This document shows, piece after piece, positions 12,952 to 14,720 of a DNA stretch of 14,720 nt. A model generated the notes under the pieces. It was not told where the DNA came from. It ran no database searches and saw only the letters and a list, made by a program, of their open reading frames with translations. Positions within the stretch are counted from its first letter, which is position 1; each line of letters starts with the position of its first letter. The stretch is from Bog-756 sp049521915. GTDB taxonomy: Bacteria > Actinomycetota > Acidimicrobiia > Acidimicrobiales > RAAP-2. The stretch is taken from positions 1 through 14,720 of the forward strand of contig JBEKOI010000073.1 in assembly GCA_049521915.1 (NCBI GenBank), given 5' to 3'. Both the position numbers and the translations under genes were made by a program.

Positions 12952-14108
12952 CGCGACGACCGTTTCATACCCAGGCCGGCCATGGCCAGGATCTCGCGCT
13001 GCACCTCGTTCACCCCACCGCCGAAGGTGTTGATCTGGGCCTGGCGGCCGGCACGCTCGAGCTCGCCGTGGAGCACCGCCCCGGGAGATCCCGGGCTGAG
13101 GTAGCCGCCGGCCCCGACCACCCCGAGGAGGCGCCGGTAGATCTCGACGGCCGACTCGGTGCCGAACACCTTGACCGCCGACGAGTCGGCCGGACCGAGG
13201 GTGTCGTCCGCCACCTTCGCGGTCATGCGCCAGTTGAGCAGCTTCTGGGCTTCGAGGAGGGCATAGGTCTTGGCCAGGTCGGCCTGCACCCATCCGACAT
13301 CGGCCATGTCGTGCTCGACCACCCACTCGGCGGCCTCGACCCACAGGCGTTGGGAGAGGGCGCTGACAGCGGCCAGACCCACGCGCTCGTGGTTGAGCTG
13401 GCCGGTGATCAGGCGCCACCCCTCGTTCAGCTGCCCGACCAGGGCCGTGCGAGGAACACGCACATTGTCGTAGTAGGAGGCGGTCGTGGCCACGCCGCCC
13501 ACGGTGACCAGCGGGGTGCAGGAGAAGCCCGGCGCGGAGGTGGGCACGAGGAAGATGGAGATCCCCTTGTGCTTGGGCGCGTCGGGATCGGTACGGGTGG
13601 CCAGCCAGATGTAGTCGGCCTGGTCGGCACCGCTGGTGAAGATCTTGTTCCCGTTGATGGTCCATTCGTCCCCGTCCAGCACGGCGCGCGTGCGCAGCGA
13701 AGCCAGGTCGGTGCCGGCGCCGGGCTCGGTGTAGCCGATGGCGAAGTTGATCTCGCCGGCCAGGATCCCCGACAGGAAGAAGCTCTTCTGCTCGTCGGTC
13801 CCGAACCGCATGATCATCGGACCCACGGTGTTGAGGGTGACGAACGGGAACGGGGCCCGGGCCCGTTGCACCTCGGTGAAGAAGATGAATTGATCCGAGG
13901 TCGGGCGGCCCTGTCCGCCGAACTCCTTGGGCCAGCCGATTCCGAGCCAACCGTCCTTCCCCATTCGCCGGACCAGTGACCGGAACACCTCACCGCCCTC
14001 GGTCTGGGCATCGAGGGCCTGGCGGACGTCATCGGTGAGGAGCTCGGCGAAGTACGCCCGGAGCTCCTCGCGGAGGGCCAGCTGCTCAGAAGTCTCTTCG
14101 AGGTGCAT
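12948..14108 (-). CDS. chsE2: ChsE2/FadE29-like acyl-CoA dehydrogenase subunit
   Basis: A 386-residue acyl-CoA dehydrogenase, first gene of the operon and partner of the ChsE1-like subunit in side-chain dehydrogenation of 3-oxo-4-pregnene-20-carboxyl-CoA. The N-terminus MHLEETSEQLALREELRAYF aligns with FadE29 without gaps. The middle signature FAIGYTEPGAGTDLASLRT lines the FAD and substrate site; KIFTSGADQADYIWLATRTD, EGWRLITGQLNHER and TFGGGVNEVQREILA are further family motifs. ATG 14108 is preferred over GTG 14126 because it matches the FadE29 start; GGAGG lies 11 nt upstream. The downstream chsH2 start overlaps its stop. Its upstream region is shared with the divergent P450 gene and contains an operator-like site. 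Confidence 0.9.
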   Translation of the reverse strand: MHLEETSEQLALREELRAYFAELLTDDVRQALDAQTEGGEVFRSLVRRMGKDGWLGIGWPKEFGGQGRPTSDQFIFFTEVQRARAPFPFVTLNTVGPMIMRFGTDEQKSFFLSGILAGEINFAIGYTEPGAGTDLASLRTRAVLDGDEWTINGNKIFTSGADQADYIWLATRTDPDAPKHKGISIFLVPTSAPGFSCTPLVTVGGVATTASYYDNVRVPRTALVGQLNEGWRLITGQLNHERVGLAAVSALSQRLWVEAAEWVVEHDMADVGWVQADLAKTYALLEAQKLLNWRMTAKVADDTLGPADSSAVKVFGTESAVEIYRRLLGVVGAGGYLSPGSPGAVLHGELERAGRQAQINTFGGGVNEVQREILAMAGLGMKRSSR

Positions 14109-14436
14109 GACGTGTGATCCCTCCACTCAGGACTGCGGTGTCCGTCGGTCTTCCATGGCTCCGGTGGCCTTCGGTCTGGCGCAGCTACCACGCCGGTGGT
14201 CGCTGCGACGGCCGCAGAAGACCGATGGGGGCCTCGGGCATTGCTGCCCATCTGACCCCCTGACCCCCGGCACCGCATCACCTTGATTTGTCAGCGCCCG
14301 TGGAGCCACGGATGTCGTGGAACCGCTGCCGCTGACCTATGATAACTGATACACGTTCTAGAAACGTCATCGACACCGAGGGTCGCCGAGCCGCCGTCGT
14401 GAGGCGACGACCAGCACCGACTACGGGGGAGACACC
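14109..14436. other. 328-bp divergent promoter region between chsE2 and the P450 gene
   Basis: No gene is seen here. It contains, from left to right: a small hairpin GGGCA-TTGC-TGCCC (14236-14249), a doubled TGACCCCC (14253-14268), a near-palindrome CCGTGG-AG-CCACGG (14298-14311), a larger pair TCAGCG (14291-14296) / CGCTGA (14330-14335), and an AT-richer stretch 14336-14370. The AT-rich part has TATGAT (14338-14343) on the plus strand and TATCAT overlapping it on the minus strand, either of which could be a -10 box. Confidence 0.6.
14347..14360 (+). promoter_or_regulatory. KstR-like operator in the chsE2/P450 intergenic region
   Basis: TGATACACGTTCTA matches TNNAACNNGTTNNA except TAC for AAC, with a perfect GTTCTA right half. 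It overlaps a second palindrome, ACGTT-N5-AACGT (14353-14367). It lies four bases past a TATGAT -10 candidate, a repression-compatible place, and could serve both divergent units. In mycobacteria the igr/cyp125 locus is KstR-controlled. Confidence 0.48.
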
Positions 14437-14720
14437 ATGGAAGTCACGGACATCGACCTGTGTGATCCAGCCAATTTCGTAGACGGCGTCCCCTTCGAGT
14501 GGTTCGCCTACCTCCGGCGCGAATCACCGGTCCAGTGGCATCCCGACCCCGAGGGCTTCGCCGAGGGGTTCTGGTCGGTGACCCGGTTCGACGACTGCGT
14601 GGGCGTCAATCGTGATTATGAGCAATTCTCCTCCTTCCGGTAGGCGGCGCTCTTCCACGACATGGACGACGAGGCGCTGGCCCAGCAGCGGATGATGATG
14701 CTGAACATGGACCCACCGAT
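14437..14720 (+). pseudogene. Cytochrome P450 (possibly CYP125-like), N-terminal part, interrupted by in-frame TAG; 3' end outside window
   Basis: The ATG at 14437 follows GGGGGAGA five bases upstream. The first 68 codons read as a P450 N-terminus: a DIDLCDPANFVDGVPFEWFAYLRRE start, ESPVQWHPD, FWSVTRFDD, then a YEQFSSFR turn. Codon 69 is TAG (14641-14643). The same frame continues without another stop to the window edge, encoding AALFHDMDDEALAQQRMMMLNMDPP, and MLNMDPP is the conserved P450 motif before the C helix. The protein match on both sides argues for one gene broken by a point change, or a base-call error. Actinobacterial steroid P450s of the CYP125/CYP142 group hydroxylate the terminal side-chain carbon; the neighbouring igr-like operon favours CYP125, where cyp125 is the first gene. 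The heme-binding Cys lies outside the window, so function is unconfirmed. Confidence 0.75.

Noticed and set aside
11908..13950. 680-codon extension of the ChsH2-like frame upstream through chsE2
   Set aside because: The upstream part is an out-of-frame reading of chsE2 rich in Arg/Gly; the GTG at 12951 overlapping the chsE2 stop fits the operon pattern and the family N-terminus.
14236..14268. Riboswitch or attenuator in the chsE2 leader
   Set aside because: The small hairpin and the doubled TGACCCCC do not match any riboswitch class I recognise, and whether they are transcribed is unknown.
14641..14643. TAG read as a sense codon (recoding)
   Set aside because: No tRNA or recoding signal is visible, and another gene in the window (3537-4760) ends with TAG; a point mutation or base-call error is simpler.

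Overview
The window is GC-rich, densely packed actinobacterial DNA: short intergenic gaps, GTG as well as ATG starts, 4-nt gene overlaps, and protein families best known from Mycobacterium and Rhodococcus. Overall character would fit Acidimicrobiia or a relative of the Mycobacteriales; the exact group is inference. Its main theme is degradation of sterol (cholesterol-type) side chains.

Layout. (1) 2-1018, +: C-terminal part of 1-deoxyxylulose-5-phosphate synthase (dxs), cut by the left edge. (2) 1100-3412, +: a FadD19-like steroid acyl-CoA ligase and an isochorismatase-fold protein lacking all three catalytic residues, followed by a 33-bp tandem repeat array. (3) 3537-4760, -: a luciferase-like flavin monooxygenase, divergent from 4927-6594, +: a FadD17-like ligase, with a KstR-type operator match between them. 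(4) 6643-6681: a strong hairpin between convergent genes. (5) 6712-9024: a small regulatory island of a secreted beta-propeller protein (-), an ECF sigma factor (+) and a soluble zinc-binding anti-sigma factor (+); the divergent intergenic region holds two facing copies of a three-block promoter-like sequence. (6) 9055-14108, -: a five-gene, fully overlapping operon chsE2-chsH2-chsE1-chsH1-ltp2, the equivalent of the mycobacterial igr operon. (7) 14437-14720, +: start of a cytochrome P450 (possibly CYP125-like), interrupted by an in-frame TAG and cut by the right edge.

How the genes fit together. In the known pathway a P450 oxidises the sterol side-chain terminus, FadD19/FadD17-type ligases make CoA thioesters, and beta-oxidation shortens the chain. 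For the last three-carbon piece, ChsE1-ChsE2 dehydrogenates, ChsH1-ChsH2 hydrates, and Ltp2 with the DUF35 part of ChsH2 cleaves by retro-aldol to a 17-keto steroid and propionyl-CoA. All parts of that final cycle are here, in a gene order different from the one I recall for M. tuberculosis. Three KstR-like 14-bp motifs (1075, 4824, 14347) precede the catabolic units, suggesting one regulon. The sigma/anti-sigma/propeller group appears functionally separate. No tRNA, rRNA, CRISPR array or insertion sequence was seen.
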